Below are positions 14,753-23,222 of a stretch of 44,837 bases of DNA, piece by piece; the stretch's first letter is position 1, and every line of letters begins with the position of its first letter. The notes beneath the pieces were generated by a model. It saw nothing but the letters and a program-made list of their open reading frames with translations, had not been told where the DNA came from and ran no database searches. Source of the DNA: JACVRM01 sp046262315 (GTDB lineage: Bacteria > Actinomycetota > Thermoleophilia > Gaiellales > Gaiellaceae). The stretch spans positions 1 to 44,837 of the forward strand of contig JBHEMZ010000065.1 of assembly GCA_046262315.1 (NCBI GenBank), written 5' to 3'. The translations under genes and the position numbers were made by a program.

Positions 14753-17206
14753 GTGCGAGAGCTCCCGACCAGCACGGTCACGTTCCTGTTCACCGATGTC
14801 GAGGGGTCGACGCGGCTGCTCGCCGAGCACGGCGACGGCTACGCCGAGCTGCTGGCGGAGCATCGCAGCGTGCTGCGCGAGGCGTTCGCGCGCCACGGGG
14901 GCGTGGAGGTGGATACGCAGGGTGACGCTTTTTTCGTGGCGTTCGCCCGCGCTTCCGACGCCGTCGCGGCCGCGCAGGAGTCGCAGGCGGCGCTCGCGGC
15001 GACGCCCATACGCGTCCGGATCGGCATTCACACCGGCGAGCCGCAGGTCACTGCCGAGGGCTACGTCGGCATGGACGTCCACCGCGCCGCGCGTATTGCG
15101 GCTGCGGGCCACGGCGGCCAGGTGCTCGTGTCGGAGCAGGCGGCGCAGCTGCTCGACGGTGCGGCGCTGCGCGACCTCGGGCGGCATCGGCTGAAGGACG
15201 TCGGCGAAGCGCGTGTCTACCAGCTGGGCGGCGGTGACTTCCCGCCGCTGAAGACGCTGTACCAGACGAACTTGCCGGCGCCGGCCAACCCGCTCGTCGG
15301 GCGCAAGAAGGAGCTGATCGGCGTCGTGCGGTTGCTCGCGATCGAGCGTGTCCGCGTGGTCACGCTGACGGGCCCGGGCGGCACCGGCAAGACGCGCTTC
15401 TCGCTCGCAGCGGCGGCGGAGGTGACGGATGCGTTCGCGGACGGCGTCTGGTTCGTCGACGTGAGCCCTGTGCGCGATCCGGCGCTCGTCCTCGCGACGA
15501 TCGCGGCGGCGCTCGGAGCGCGCGTCGAGCTGCCGGAGCACATCGGCGACCGCGAGCTTCTGCTCGTCCTCGACAACCTCGAGCAGGTCGTCGAGGCCGC
15601 GGCCGAGCTGGCCGGGCTCGTGGCGGCTTGCCCGGGGCTCCAGCTCCTCGTGACCAGCCGCGAGCCGCTGCGTATCGCCGCCGAGCAGACCTACGCGCTC
15701 CGGCCGCTGCCCGAGTCGCCGGCCGTCGAGCTCTTCCGCCAGCGCGCGCGTGCCGCCGCCGCAGATGGAGAGGTCGACTACGAGCTCGCCGCCGCGATCT
15801 GCGACAGGGTCGACCGTCTGCCGCTCGCGATCGAGCTTGCCGCTGCCCGGGTGGGGGTGCTCGATCCGCCGGCGCTCCTCGAGCGGCTCGAGCGGCGGCT
15901 GCCGGTGCTCTCCTCGCGCTCGCGCGACCTTCCCGAGCGGCAGAGAACGCTGCATTCGACGATCGCCTGGAGTCACGAGCTGCTGTCGGAGGCAGAGCAG
16001 CCGCTCTTCGCGCGGCTCGCCGTCTTCGCGGGCGGCTGCACGCTCGCGGCGGCCGAGGCCGTGTGCGAGGCGGACCTCGATGTGCTCGAGTCGCTCGTCG
16101 AGAAAAGTCTCCTGCGCCGCCGCGGCGACCGCTACGTCATGCTCGAGACGATCCGCGAGTACGCCGCCGAGCGACTCGAGGATTCCGGGGACGGCGACGG
16201 GCTTCGTCGCCGCCTCGCCGAGTATCTGCTCGACCTCGCGCTCGCGGCGAACCTCTCGGCGCTCGCCGACGGGCCGATGGACCACACGATCGTCGAGCCC
16301 GAGCTGGAGAACGCCCGAGCCGCTCTCGACTGGGCGCTCGACACGGGCGCGTTCGAGCTCGGCCTGCGCTTGGCGATCGCGCTCGAGCAGGTCTGGGCCA
16401 TTCGGAGTCCGGGCGAGGGCCACGCCCGCGTGCGTGCGCTCCTCGACCGCGCCGGCGGCGAGATCGAGGGGCAGTTGCTCGCCGATGCGCTGCGTGCGTG
16501 CGCGAGCTGCGTCTACCTCGTGGGCGAGTACGCCCTCGGGACCGAGTACGTCGAGCGGAGCCTTGCCGAGTACCGCGCGATCGGCGATGAGGCCGGGATC
16601 GGGCACATGCTGATGCGGCTCGGTGCCGAGGCGACCCGCGTCGGCGATCACGAGCGCGCGACGGCGCTCGCCCGCGAGAGCCTCGAGCGGTGCGCGACCG
16701 CCGGCTACCGTCGCGGCGAGCCCCAGGCCCTCATGGTGCTCGCGAACATCGAGCTCGGCGAGGGCCGGCCCGAGGCCGCGCTCGGCCTGTTCCGAGAGAG
16801 TGTGCGCCTCTCCCGGGAGGTCGGCTTCCGGTGGTGGGAGGGGTCCATGCTCGGCGCGGTCGCGGAGCTCGAGCTCGCGCTCGGCCGCCTGGAGGATGCG
16901 GCCCGGTCGGCCCGCGACTGTCTGCGCGTGGCTCGGCAGCTCGGGGATCGTCAGAACAGCGTCTGGTCGATCGCCGCGCTGGCGGCCGCCGCCGGCCGCC
17001 AAGGCGATGCGGAGCGGGCCGGGCGGCTCTGGGGCGCCGTCGAGGCCGAGGAAGGACGGAGTCGGGTCGGCCAGTGGGAGGACTTTCGCGGCGATTTCGA
17101 GGCTCAGGTGCTCACCGCGGCCGGCGAGGAGTTCGAGCGCGCTCGTGCGGCCGGCCGACTCCTGACGCTGGACGACGCCGCCCAGGAGGCGCTCGGCGAT
17201 GAGTGA
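14753..17206 (+). CDS. class III cyclase-like domain, STAND/NB-ARC-type ATPase and TPR-like repeats (paralog 1)
   Basis: 817 residues from GTG 14753. Residues 1-155 are a nucleotide-cyclase homology domain: FTDVEGST supplies metal Asp15 and GDAFFVAF supplies Asp58. The purine-binding Lys and Asp of class III cyclases are replaced (Asp54, Gly103), as is the transition-state Asn (His110); Arg114 remains. After the linker FPPLKTLYQTNLP comes a STAND-type ATPase: Walker A GPGGTGKT (207-214), Walker B LLVLDNLEQV, LLVTSREPLRI, and VDRLPLAIELAAARV. The C-terminal 350 residues are helical TPR-like repeats. There is no LuxR DNA-binding domain. The stop overlaps paralog 2. Probably a cytoplasmic signal integrator; its ligand and activity are unknown. 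Confidence 0.85.
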   Translation: MRELPTSTVTFLFTDVEGSTRLLAEHGDGYAELLAEHRSVLREAFARHGGVEVDTQGDAFFVAFARASDAVAAAQESQAALAATPIRVRIGIHTGEPQVTAEGYVGMDVHRAARIAAAGHGGQVLVSEQAAQLLDGAALRDLGRHRLKDVGEARVYQLGGGDFPPLKTLYQTNLPAPANPLVGRKKELIGVVRLLAIERVRVVTLTGPGGTGKTRFSLAAAAEVTDAFADGVWFVDVSPVRDPALVLATIAAALGARVELPEHIGDRELLLVLDNLEQVVEAAAELAGLVAACPGLQLLVTSREPLRIAAEQTYALRPLPESPAVELFRQRARAAAADGEVDYELAAAICDRVDRLPLAIELAAARVGVLDPPALLERLERRLPVLSSRSRDLPERQRTLHSTIAWSHELLSEAEQPLFARLAVFAGGCTLAAAEAVCEADLDVLESLVEKSLLRRRGDRYVMLETIREYAAERLEDSGDGDGLRRRLAEYLLDLALAANLSALADGPMDHTIVEPELENARAALDWALDTGAFELGLRLAIALEQVWAIRSPGEGHARVRALLDRAGGEIEGQLLADALRACASCVYLVGEYALGTEYVERSLAEYRAIGDEAGIGHMLMRLGAEATRVGDHERATALARESLERCATAGYRRGEPQALMVLANIELGEGRPEAALGLFRESVRLSREVGFRWWEGSMLGAVAELELALGRLEDAARSARDCLRVARQLGDRQNSVWSIAALAAAAGRQGDAERAGRLWGAVEAEEGRSRVGQWEDFRGDFEAQVLTAAGEEFERARAAGRLLTLDDAAQEALGDE

Positions 17207-19643
17207 CCTGCCGGGCGGAACGGTGACGTTCCTGTTCACGGACGTGGAGGGCTCGACGCGGCTGCTGGCCGAGCACGGCGAGGGGTATGCCGGGCTGCTG
17301 GCGGAGCACCGGCGGCTGCTGCGCGACGCGTTCGCGGCTCACGGCGGCGTGGAGGTGGACACGCAGGGTGATGCGTTCTTCGTGGCGTTCGCGCACGCGC
17401 CCGAGGCGTTCGCGGCGGCGTGCGAGGCGCAGGAGGCGCTCGCGGCCACGCCCGTGCGCGTGCGGATCGGCATCCACACCGGCGAGCCGCAGGTCACAGA
17501 TGAGGGCTACGTGGGCATGGACGTCCATCGCGCGGCGCGCATTGCCGCCGCCGGGCACGGCGGCCAGATTCTCGTCTCCGAGCGTTCCCGCTCGCTCCTC
17601 GACGGCACCGAGCTCACGGACCTCGGCTTGCACCGGCTGAAGGACCTCGGGCAGCCCGAGAAGCTCTTCCAGCTCGGGCAAGAGTCGTTCCCGCCGCTCA
17701 AGACGCTCGACGCGACGAACCTCCCGGCGCAGCCCGGCCCACTCATCGGCCGCGAGCGCGAGCTCGAGGAGCTCGTCGCGCTCGTTCGCGCCGAGCGGGT
17801 CGTGACGATGACGGGCTCCGGCGGCTCGGGGAAGACGCGGCTGGCGCTCCAGGTCGCGGCCGAGCTCGTGGGGCAGTTCTCCGACGGAGTCTTCTGGGTG
17901 CCGCTCGCGGCTGTGACGGGCGCGCGGCTCGTCGTAGCGACCATCGGCTCGACGCTCGGTGCGCAGGCGGACCCCGCGAGCCACATCGACGAGCGGCGGA
18001 TGTTGCTCTTGCTCGACAACCTGGAGCAGGTGCTGGAGGCGGCGCCGGCACTCTCCGAGCTCGTCGGCCGTTGTCCGAATCTGCATCTGCTCGTCACGAG
18101 CCGGGCCCTGCTACGCATCGCCGGTGAATGTGGGTACGCGGTCGATCCGCTCCCGGAGGCTGATGCGGTCGAGCTGTTCCGCCGCCACGCTGCGGTGGCC
18201 GAACCCGAGGCGGCCGTCCTGGAGATCTGCCGCCGGGTGGACTGTCTGCCGCTGGCCGTCGAGCTCGCGGCGGCGCGCACCGCGCTCCTGCCGCCCGAGC
18301 TGCTGCTCGAGCGCCTGGCCCAGCGTCTGCCTGTGCTCACCGGTGGCCGTCGCGACGCCCCCGCGCGCCAGCGCACGCTTCGGGCGACGATCGAGTGGAG
18401 CTACGAGCTGCTTTCATCGGAGGAGCAGACGCTCTTTCGCCAGCTTGCGGTGTTCGTCGGCAGCTTCGACGTCGCGGCCGCCGAAGAGGTCGCGGGAGCA
18501 GATCTCGACGGGTTCCAGAGCCTGATCGAAAAGAGCCTGCTCAGGCGCTGGGGCTCGGGCCGCCTCGGGATGCTGGAGACGGTGCGCGAGTACGCCGGTG
18601 AGCGGCTCGACGAGACAGTCGACGCTCAGGACGTTCGTGAACGGCACGCCAACTACTACATGGGGGTCGCGGAGTCCGCGGGTCTCGCGGCCGATGACGA
18701 GGCGCGGCCGCAACGCCACGCCCTCGTGATCGCAGATCAGGCAAACATCCGGGCGGCGCTCGACTTCTATGTCGGCAGCGACGAGCTCGAGAGCGCGATG
18801 CTGACGTTCGTCGCACTGGAGAATTTCTGGGTGACGAACGATCCCCAGGAGGGCATACGCCGGGGCGCCGCTCTCGTCGAACGGGTAGATGAGGTCTCAC
18901 CGCTGACCCGGGCGCGGATGCTCCGAGCGTACGCCAGCTCCGCGTACCTCGTCGGCGACGAGCATGCCGTGGACGCACTCGAGCGAAGCCTGGCTGAGCA
19001 CCGCTCGCTCGGCGACGAGCGCGGCATCGCCATCCTCCTCCATCGGCTCGCCGTGGCCGCCGCCCATCAAGGCGATACAGCGCAGGCGCGCGCCCTGGCT
19101 GATGAGAGCCTCGCCCTTCATCGCCGATCCGGGTCTAAGAAGGGCGAATGCCAGGCGATCGGCCTGCTCGCTCATCTCGAGCACGAGGAAGGCCGCGGGG
19201 AGCTCGCCCTCAAGCTCATCGCCGCGAGCATCTCCCTAGCGGGGGAGGTCGGCTTCATCTGGTGGCAGGCCGGAAATGCGCTGCTGGCTGCGGAGTGGGC
19301 ACAGGAGCTCGGGAGGCGGGATGAAGCGGACCGGTGGGCGAGAGAGGCCATGTCCGCTGCCCACGGGATCGGCGACAGCATCCGCTGCATGAGTGCGCTG
19401 ATGGTCCTCTCGCGCTTGGCTGCTGACGCGGATCAGCTCAGGCGAGCCGGCCTCCTCTGGGGCGCCGCCGAGGCCGAAGAGGAGCGCACCACCGTGCCCC
19501 TTCCCATCTGGTGGGACGAGAACCGCGCGCGCCGCGACCCGACCGCTCAGGCCCGGACTGATGCCGCGTTCGAGGACGGGCGTCTCGAGGGTCGGCGACT
19601 GGCGCTCGGCGAGGCGGTCGCGGCAGCTGTTCGCGACTTGTAG
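17199..19643 (+). CDS. class III cyclase-like domain, STAND/NB-ARC-type ATPase and TPR-like repeats (paralog 2)
   Basis: 814 residues. ATG 17199 overlaps the end of paralog 1 by 8 bp, so the two are co-translated. Same plan: FTDVEGST and GDAFFVAF metal sites, VEVDTQGD where Lys is usual, GMDVHRAARI where Asn is usual, linker FPPLKTLDATNLP, Walker A GSGGSGKT, Walker B LLLLDNLEQV, LLVTSRALLRI, VDCLPLAVELAAAR, then a TPR-like C-terminal half with several A-x-x-L-x-x-E-A-L-x-x helices (for example DTAQARALADESLALHR). High similarity to paralog 1 through the ATPase, with a more diverged C-terminus, suggests shared signalling chemistry with different partners. Confidence 0.85.
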   Translation: MSDLPGGTVTFLFTDVEGSTRLLAEHGEGYAGLLAEHRRLLRDAFAAHGGVEVDTQGDAFFVAFAHAPEAFAAACEAQEALAATPVRVRIGIHTGEPQVTDEGYVGMDVHRAARIAAAGHGGQILVSERSRSLLDGTELTDLGLHRLKDLGQPEKLFQLGQESFPPLKTLDATNLPAQPGPLIGRERELEELVALVRAERVVTMTGSGGSGKTRLALQVAAELVGQFSDGVFWVPLAAVTGARLVVATIGSTLGAQADPASHIDERRMLLLLDNLEQVLEAAPALSELVGRCPNLHLLVTSRALLRIAGECGYAVDPLPEADAVELFRRHAAVAEPEAAVLEICRRVDCLPLAVELAAARTALLPPELLLERLAQRLPVLTGGRRDAPARQRTLRATIEWSYELLSSEEQTLFRQLAVFVGSFDVAAAEEVAGADLDGFQSLIEKSLLRRWGSGRLGMLETVREYAGERLDETVDAQDVRERHANYYMGVAESAGLAADDEARPQRHALVIADQANIRAALDFYVGSDELESAMLTFVALENFWVTNDPQEGIRRGAALVERVDEVSPLTRARMLRAYASSAYLVGDEHAVDALERSLAEHRSLGDERGIAILLHRLAVAAAHQGDTAQARALADESLALHRRSGSKKGECQAIGLLAHLEHEEGRGELALKLIAASISLAGEVGFIWWQAGNALLAAEWAQELGRRDEADRWAREAMSAAHGIGDSIRCMSALMVLSRLAADADQLRRAGLLWGAAEAEEERTTVPLPIWWDENRARRDPTAQARTDAAFEDGRLEGRRLALGEAVAAAVRDL

Positions 19644-19694
19644 CAGGCGGCTTGCAAATGCACGTCGGCGGCGTGACAATCGACCGCGACCGAG

Positions 19695-19699
19695 GGAGG
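19695..19699 (+). promoter_or_regulatory. ribosome binding site GGAGG deciding the start of the first solute-binding protein
   Basis: GGAGG lies 6 nt before ATG 19706 but touches ATG 19700, so the second ATG is the better start. Confidence 0.6.
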
Positions 19700-19705
19700 A
19701 TGCCG

Positions 19706-21379
19706 ATGCCGAAGCGCGTTGCGATCTCCGCATGCGCTTTCGTTGCGGGGGTGGCCTTGATAGTCGCCGCGCTGGCCCAGCCGACGAGGGGCAGCTCTCC
19801 GCACCGGCTAGGCACCTCCGAGGCGCGCGGCGGCATGCTGCGCCTCGACCATCCGGGCGACCTTCCCACCGTCGATCCGACGCACGCCTACGACCCGGCG
19901 TCGTGGCAGCTCATGGAGGCCGTCTGCGCGAACCTCTACCGCTACCCCGAACGAGAAGGGAAAGCGCCCAGGCCGCTGCTCGGAACCGCAAGCGCGTTCC
20001 CGCAAGTCTCGCGGCAGGGCAAGCGCGTCGAGATCACTGTGCGGCACGACTATGCGCGCTTCTCGAACGGCGCCCCGGTCACCGCTGCGAGCTACGCCAA
20101 CGCCATCCAGCGCGCTCTCGACCCGAAGATGCAGTCCCCCGCGGCGCAGTACCTGACCGACATCACAGGCGCGCGTGCCGTCCTCGCCGGTAGGGCCCGT
20201 CGAGCAGGCGGCGTCCAGGTTCGCGGCGATCTCCTCGTGCTCGAGCTCGAGCGACCCGTGTTCGACCTCGTGGCTCGTCTGACGATGCCGTTCTTCTGCC
20301 CCCAGCCTGGCCCGAACGGTCTCCCACGAAACCCGCAAGGGATCAAGGCGCCGTTTGACGGCGGCGGACCGTACGTGCTGCGGGAATGGGCCCCTCGGCG
20401 CCGCGCCGTCGTGGATCGCAACCCACACTGGCAAGGCGCGATCGCGAAGACCCGCCCGGCCAACGTCGACCGCATCGAGTACACGCTCGGCGTCGCGCCG
20501 CCCACGGAGAAGCTCCGGACGGATCGCAACCAGACCGATCTTCCGTTCACCATTCCGGCGCCGGCGTACGGGGAGCTGGCGAATCGCCACGGCATCAACC
20601 GGGGGCGGTTCTTCGTCCGGCAGGGCGGGACCGTCTGGTACTTCCAGTTCAACCACGACCGCCCACTGTTCGGCCCGCGCGGGTCCGGTGCCGGCAACGT
20701 CGCCCTGAAGCGCGCGATCAATTTCGCGATCGACCGCCCGTCCCTGGCGCGCCAGTTCGGCTATCTCGCCGGTACGCCCACCGATCAGCTTCTTCCGTAC
20801 ACGATGCCGGGCTTTCGGGACTGGAAGCTCTACCCGGTGCGTGGCGCCGACCTGGCCCGCGCGCGCCGCCTGGCGGCTGGCAACACCCGTGGTGGCAAGG
20901 CGGTGCTCTATGCCTTCTCCGTCCCCCCGTTTCCCGCGATTGCCGAGATCTTCAGGAAGCAGATGCGGGCGATCGGCCTCGACGTCGAGATCCGGACGTT
21001 CCTCCCGCCGGTCGCCACCGACAAGATGACGACGCGCGGTGAGCCGTTCGACATCGCCCTGATCGGCTTCGCAGCCGACTACGGGGACCCGAATGCGTTC
21101 CTCCGCCCCTTGCTCTCGAGCGGAGCGATCGGCAAGAAGAGCACGAACATCGCCAACTTCGCCAGTCGCCGCTTCGACCGCGTGTTGGAGCAGGCCGCGC
21201 GTCTCACCGGCGAGCGCCGCTACCGCGCGTTCGCGAACCTCGACCGCGTCACCATGCGCGACGCCGTTCCCGTCGCCGCGTTTATGAACGAGAATTCGCG
21301 CTTCTACGTCTCCGAGAGCGTCGGTTGTTTTTCCGCTCCGTTCGGGCTGGTCAACCTCGTCGCCGTCTGCAAGAAGTAG
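19706..21379 (+). CDS. family 5 (oligopeptide/nickel-type) extracellular solute-binding protein, copy 1
   Basis: 557 residues from ATG 19706. A signal peptide (MPKRVAISACAFVAGVALIVAALA) has no convincing lipobox. The mature protein has the SBP_bac_5 pattern: GGMLRLDHPGDLPTVDPT near the start, YARFSNGAPVTAASYANAIQRAL (the usual D-V-V-x-(S/T)-x-x-R region), GPYVL at the domain boundary, NPHW, VALKRAINFAIDRPSLARQ, and FDIALIGFAADYGDPNAFLRPL. Such proteins capture peptides, metals or other ligands for ABC importers, but no permease or ATPase accompanies it. The C-terminus has a Cys pair (VGCFS and VCKK). It may serve as a sensor for the neighbouring STAND proteins or work with distant importer genes; both are guesses. 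Confidence 0.85.
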   Translation: MPKRVAISACAFVAGVALIVAALAQPTRGSSPHRLGTSEARGGMLRLDHPGDLPTVDPTHAYDPASWQLMEAVCANLYRYPEREGKAPRPLLGTASAFPQVSRQGKRVEITVRHDYARFSNGAPVTAASYANAIQRALDPKMQSPAAQYLTDITGARAVLAGRARRAGGVQVRGDLLVLELERPVFDLVARLTMPFFCPQPGPNGLPRNPQGIKAPFDGGGPYVLREWAPRRRAVVDRNPHWQGAIAKTRPANVDRIEYTLGVAPPTEKLRTDRNQTDLPFTIPAPAYGELANRHGINRGRFFVRQGGTVWYFQFNHDRPLFGPRGSGAGNVALKRAINFAIDRPSLARQFGYLAGTPTDQLLPYTMPGFRDWKLYPVRGADLARARRLAAGNTRGGKAVLYAFSVPPFPAIAEIFRKQMRAIGLDVEIRTFLPPVATDKMTTRGEPFDIALIGFAADYGDPNAFLRPLLSSGAIGKKSTNIANFASRRFDRVLEQAARLTGERRYRAFANLDRVTMRDAVPVAAFMNENSRFYVSESVGCFSAPFGLVNLVAVCKK

Positions 21380-21439
21380 CGGGCGAGGTCGTCGCATCCG
21401 ACCGGGGCACCAGCCGGGAAGACCCCTTTTGGCGTCTTG

Positions 21440-21445
21440 TATGCT
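21440..21445 (+). promoter_or_regulatory. -10 box TATGCT upstream of the second solute-binding protein
   Basis: TATGCT would place transcription start near 21452, leaving a leader of about 40 nt that contains the AAAGGA ribosome binding site used by the CTG start at 21491. Confidence 0.35.
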
Positions 21446-21478
21446 CGTGCCCTGGGCCACAATCGCTCCGCGACCGAG

Positions 21479-21484
21479 AAAGGA
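21479..21484 (+). promoter_or_regulatory. ribosome binding site AAAGGA deciding a CTG start
   Basis: AAAGGA is followed by a 6-nt spacer and CTG 21491. The codons after it (KRLAFSVCALVAG) align with the start of the first copy (PKRVAISACAFVAG). Confidence 0.5.
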
Positions 21485-21490
21485 CCTCCA

Positions 21491-23176
21491 CTGAAGCGCC
21501 TGGCCTTTTCTGTGTGCGCGCTCGTCGCGGGCATCGCCCTCCTGCTGGCCGCGCTCGCGCGACCTGCCGGAAGCAGCACGCCGACGCGTGACAGCCGAGA
21601 GAGCGTCCGTGGCGGCACGCTGCGCCTCGACCATCCGGCTGACTTCGCCACCGTCGATCCGACGCTGGGCTACGACGCCTGGTCGTGGCAGTTGCTCGCG
21701 GCTCTGTGCGCTCCGCTCTACCGCTATCCGGATCTCGATGGGCGGGCGGGGACGAAACCCATGGCCGGGACCGCAACTGGGTTTCCGAGCGTCTCGCGGG
21801 GAGGCAAGCGCGTCGTGATCACCGTCCGGCGGAACTACGCGCGCTTCTCGAATGGGGCGGCGGTGACGGCTGCTAACTACGCGAACGCGATCCAGCGCGC
21901 CCTCGATCCGAAGATGCAATCACCGGGGGCCCAATATCTCGGCGAAATCGTCGGGGCGAAGGCGGTTCTCGACGGAAAGGCGGAACGCGCGCGCGGTGTG
22001 CAGGTGCGGGGAAACCGTCTTATCTTGACGTTGACCCAGCCGCTTCCCGACCTCGTTGCGCGACTGACCATGCCGTTCTTCTGTCCCCAACCGGGCGCGA
22101 GCGGCCTGCCGCGGGACCCCCGGGGGATCGGCGCACCCTTCAACGGTGGCGGCCCATACGTGTTGCGTGAATGGACGAGCCGCCGCTTCGCTCTGGTCGA
22201 CCGCAATCCGCATTGGCGCGGCCCGATCGCGAAGACGCGTCCTGCGAACGTTGACCGCATCGAGTACACGTTCGGCGTCCCGCCGGCCACGACGAAGCTC
22301 CGGCTCGACCGGGACCAGGCCGACGTGGGACTGGTCGGCATCCCGGCACCGGCGTACGGCGAGGTCGCAGAGCGCTACGGGATCAATCGCGGACGCTTCT
22401 TCGTGCGTAAGGCGATGACGACCTGGTTCTTCGGGTTCAACCACGATCGTCCACTGTTCGGTCCACGGGGCTCCGGGGCGGGCAATGTCGCCTTGAAGCG
22501 AGCGATCAACTTCGCCATCGATCGTCCGGCGCTCGCGCGGCAGTTCGGCTATCTGGCCGGGGCCCGCACGGACCAGATCCTACCCATCGACATGCCCGGC
22601 TTTCGTAACTGGGACATCTATCCCATCCGCGGCCGTGACCTTGATCGTGCGCGCCGTCTCGCCGAGGGCAACACGCGCGGCGGCAAGGCCGTCCTCTACG
22701 CATTGAACGTCGGTGCCTTCCCGGCGATCGCGGAGACCTTCAAGCAGCACGTGCAGGCGATCGGCCTGGACGTCGAGATCCGGACGTTCTTTCCACCCGT
22801 CGCCGCCGACAAGCTGGGGACGCGTGGAGAGCCATTCGACATCGCCCTCATCGGCTGGGCTACCGACTACGCGGACCCCAACGCGTTCATCCGCCCGCTG
22901 CTTTGGAGCGGCGGTATCCGCGAGAAGAACAGCCTGAACATCCCATACTTCTCGAGCGCTCGCTTCGATCGGCTTGTCGAGCGAGCGTCGCAGCTCACCG
23001 GCGACAAGCGTTACGCCGCCTTCGCGAGCCTCGACCGGGTGACGATGCGCGAGTTCGCGCCGATGGCCCCATTCGTGAACCAGAACGCGCGGGTCTACGT
23101 CTCCGAGAGCCTCGGCTGCTTCACGTACTCCGTGACGAACCTAGGGATCAACCTCACCGCCGTCTGTAAGAAGTGA
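21491..23176 (+). CDS. family 5 extracellular solute-binding protein, copy 2 (CTG start)
   Basis: 561 residues when started at CTG 21491, where the signal peptide KRLAFSVCALVAGIALLLAALA lines up with copy 1 and AAAGGA lies 6 nt upstream. No ATG or GTG is in frame. TTG 21437 would add 18 residues ahead of the signal peptide without a ribosome binding site. It is clearly a tandem duplicate of the preceding gene over its whole length, for example LRLDHP, AIQRALDPKMQSP, LTMPFFCPQPG, ALKRAINFAIDRP, VEIRTFFPP and the closing LTAVCKK. The main differences are scattered, as expected for an old duplication with retained function. No ABC importer partner is present. Confidence 0.83.
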   Translation: MKRLAFSVCALVAGIALLLAALARPAGSSTPTRDSRESVRGGTLRLDHPADFATVDPTLGYDAWSWQLLAALCAPLYRYPDLDGRAGTKPMAGTATGFPSVSRGGKRVVITVRRNYARFSNGAAVTAANYANAIQRALDPKMQSPGAQYLGEIVGAKAVLDGKAERARGVQVRGNRLILTLTQPLPDLVARLTMPFFCPQPGASGLPRDPRGIGAPFNGGGPYVLREWTSRRFALVDRNPHWRGPIAKTRPANVDRIEYTFGVPPATTKLRLDRDQADVGLVGIPAPAYGEVAERYGINRGRFFVRKAMTTWFFGFNHDRPLFGPRGSGAGNVALKRAINFAIDRPALARQFGYLAGARTDQILPIDMPGFRNWDIYPIRGRDLDRARRLAEGNTRGGKAVLYALNVGAFPAIAETFKQHVQAIGLDVEIRTFFPPVAADKLGTRGEPFDIALIGWATDYADPNAFIRPLLWSGGIREKNSLNIPYFSSARFDRLVERASQLTGDKRYAAFASLDRVTMREFAPMAPFVNQNARVYVSESLGCFTYSVTNLGINLTAVCKK

Positions 23177-23222
23177 GGCGGCACTAGACCAGGGCGGGCA
23201 CCGAGCGCATGATCGCCGGGTG

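Noticed and set aside
14753..19643. LuxR-family (LAL) transcription regulators
   Set aside because: The STAND-ATPase plus TPR-like plan is similar, but no C-terminal helix-turn-helix of the LuxR type is present.
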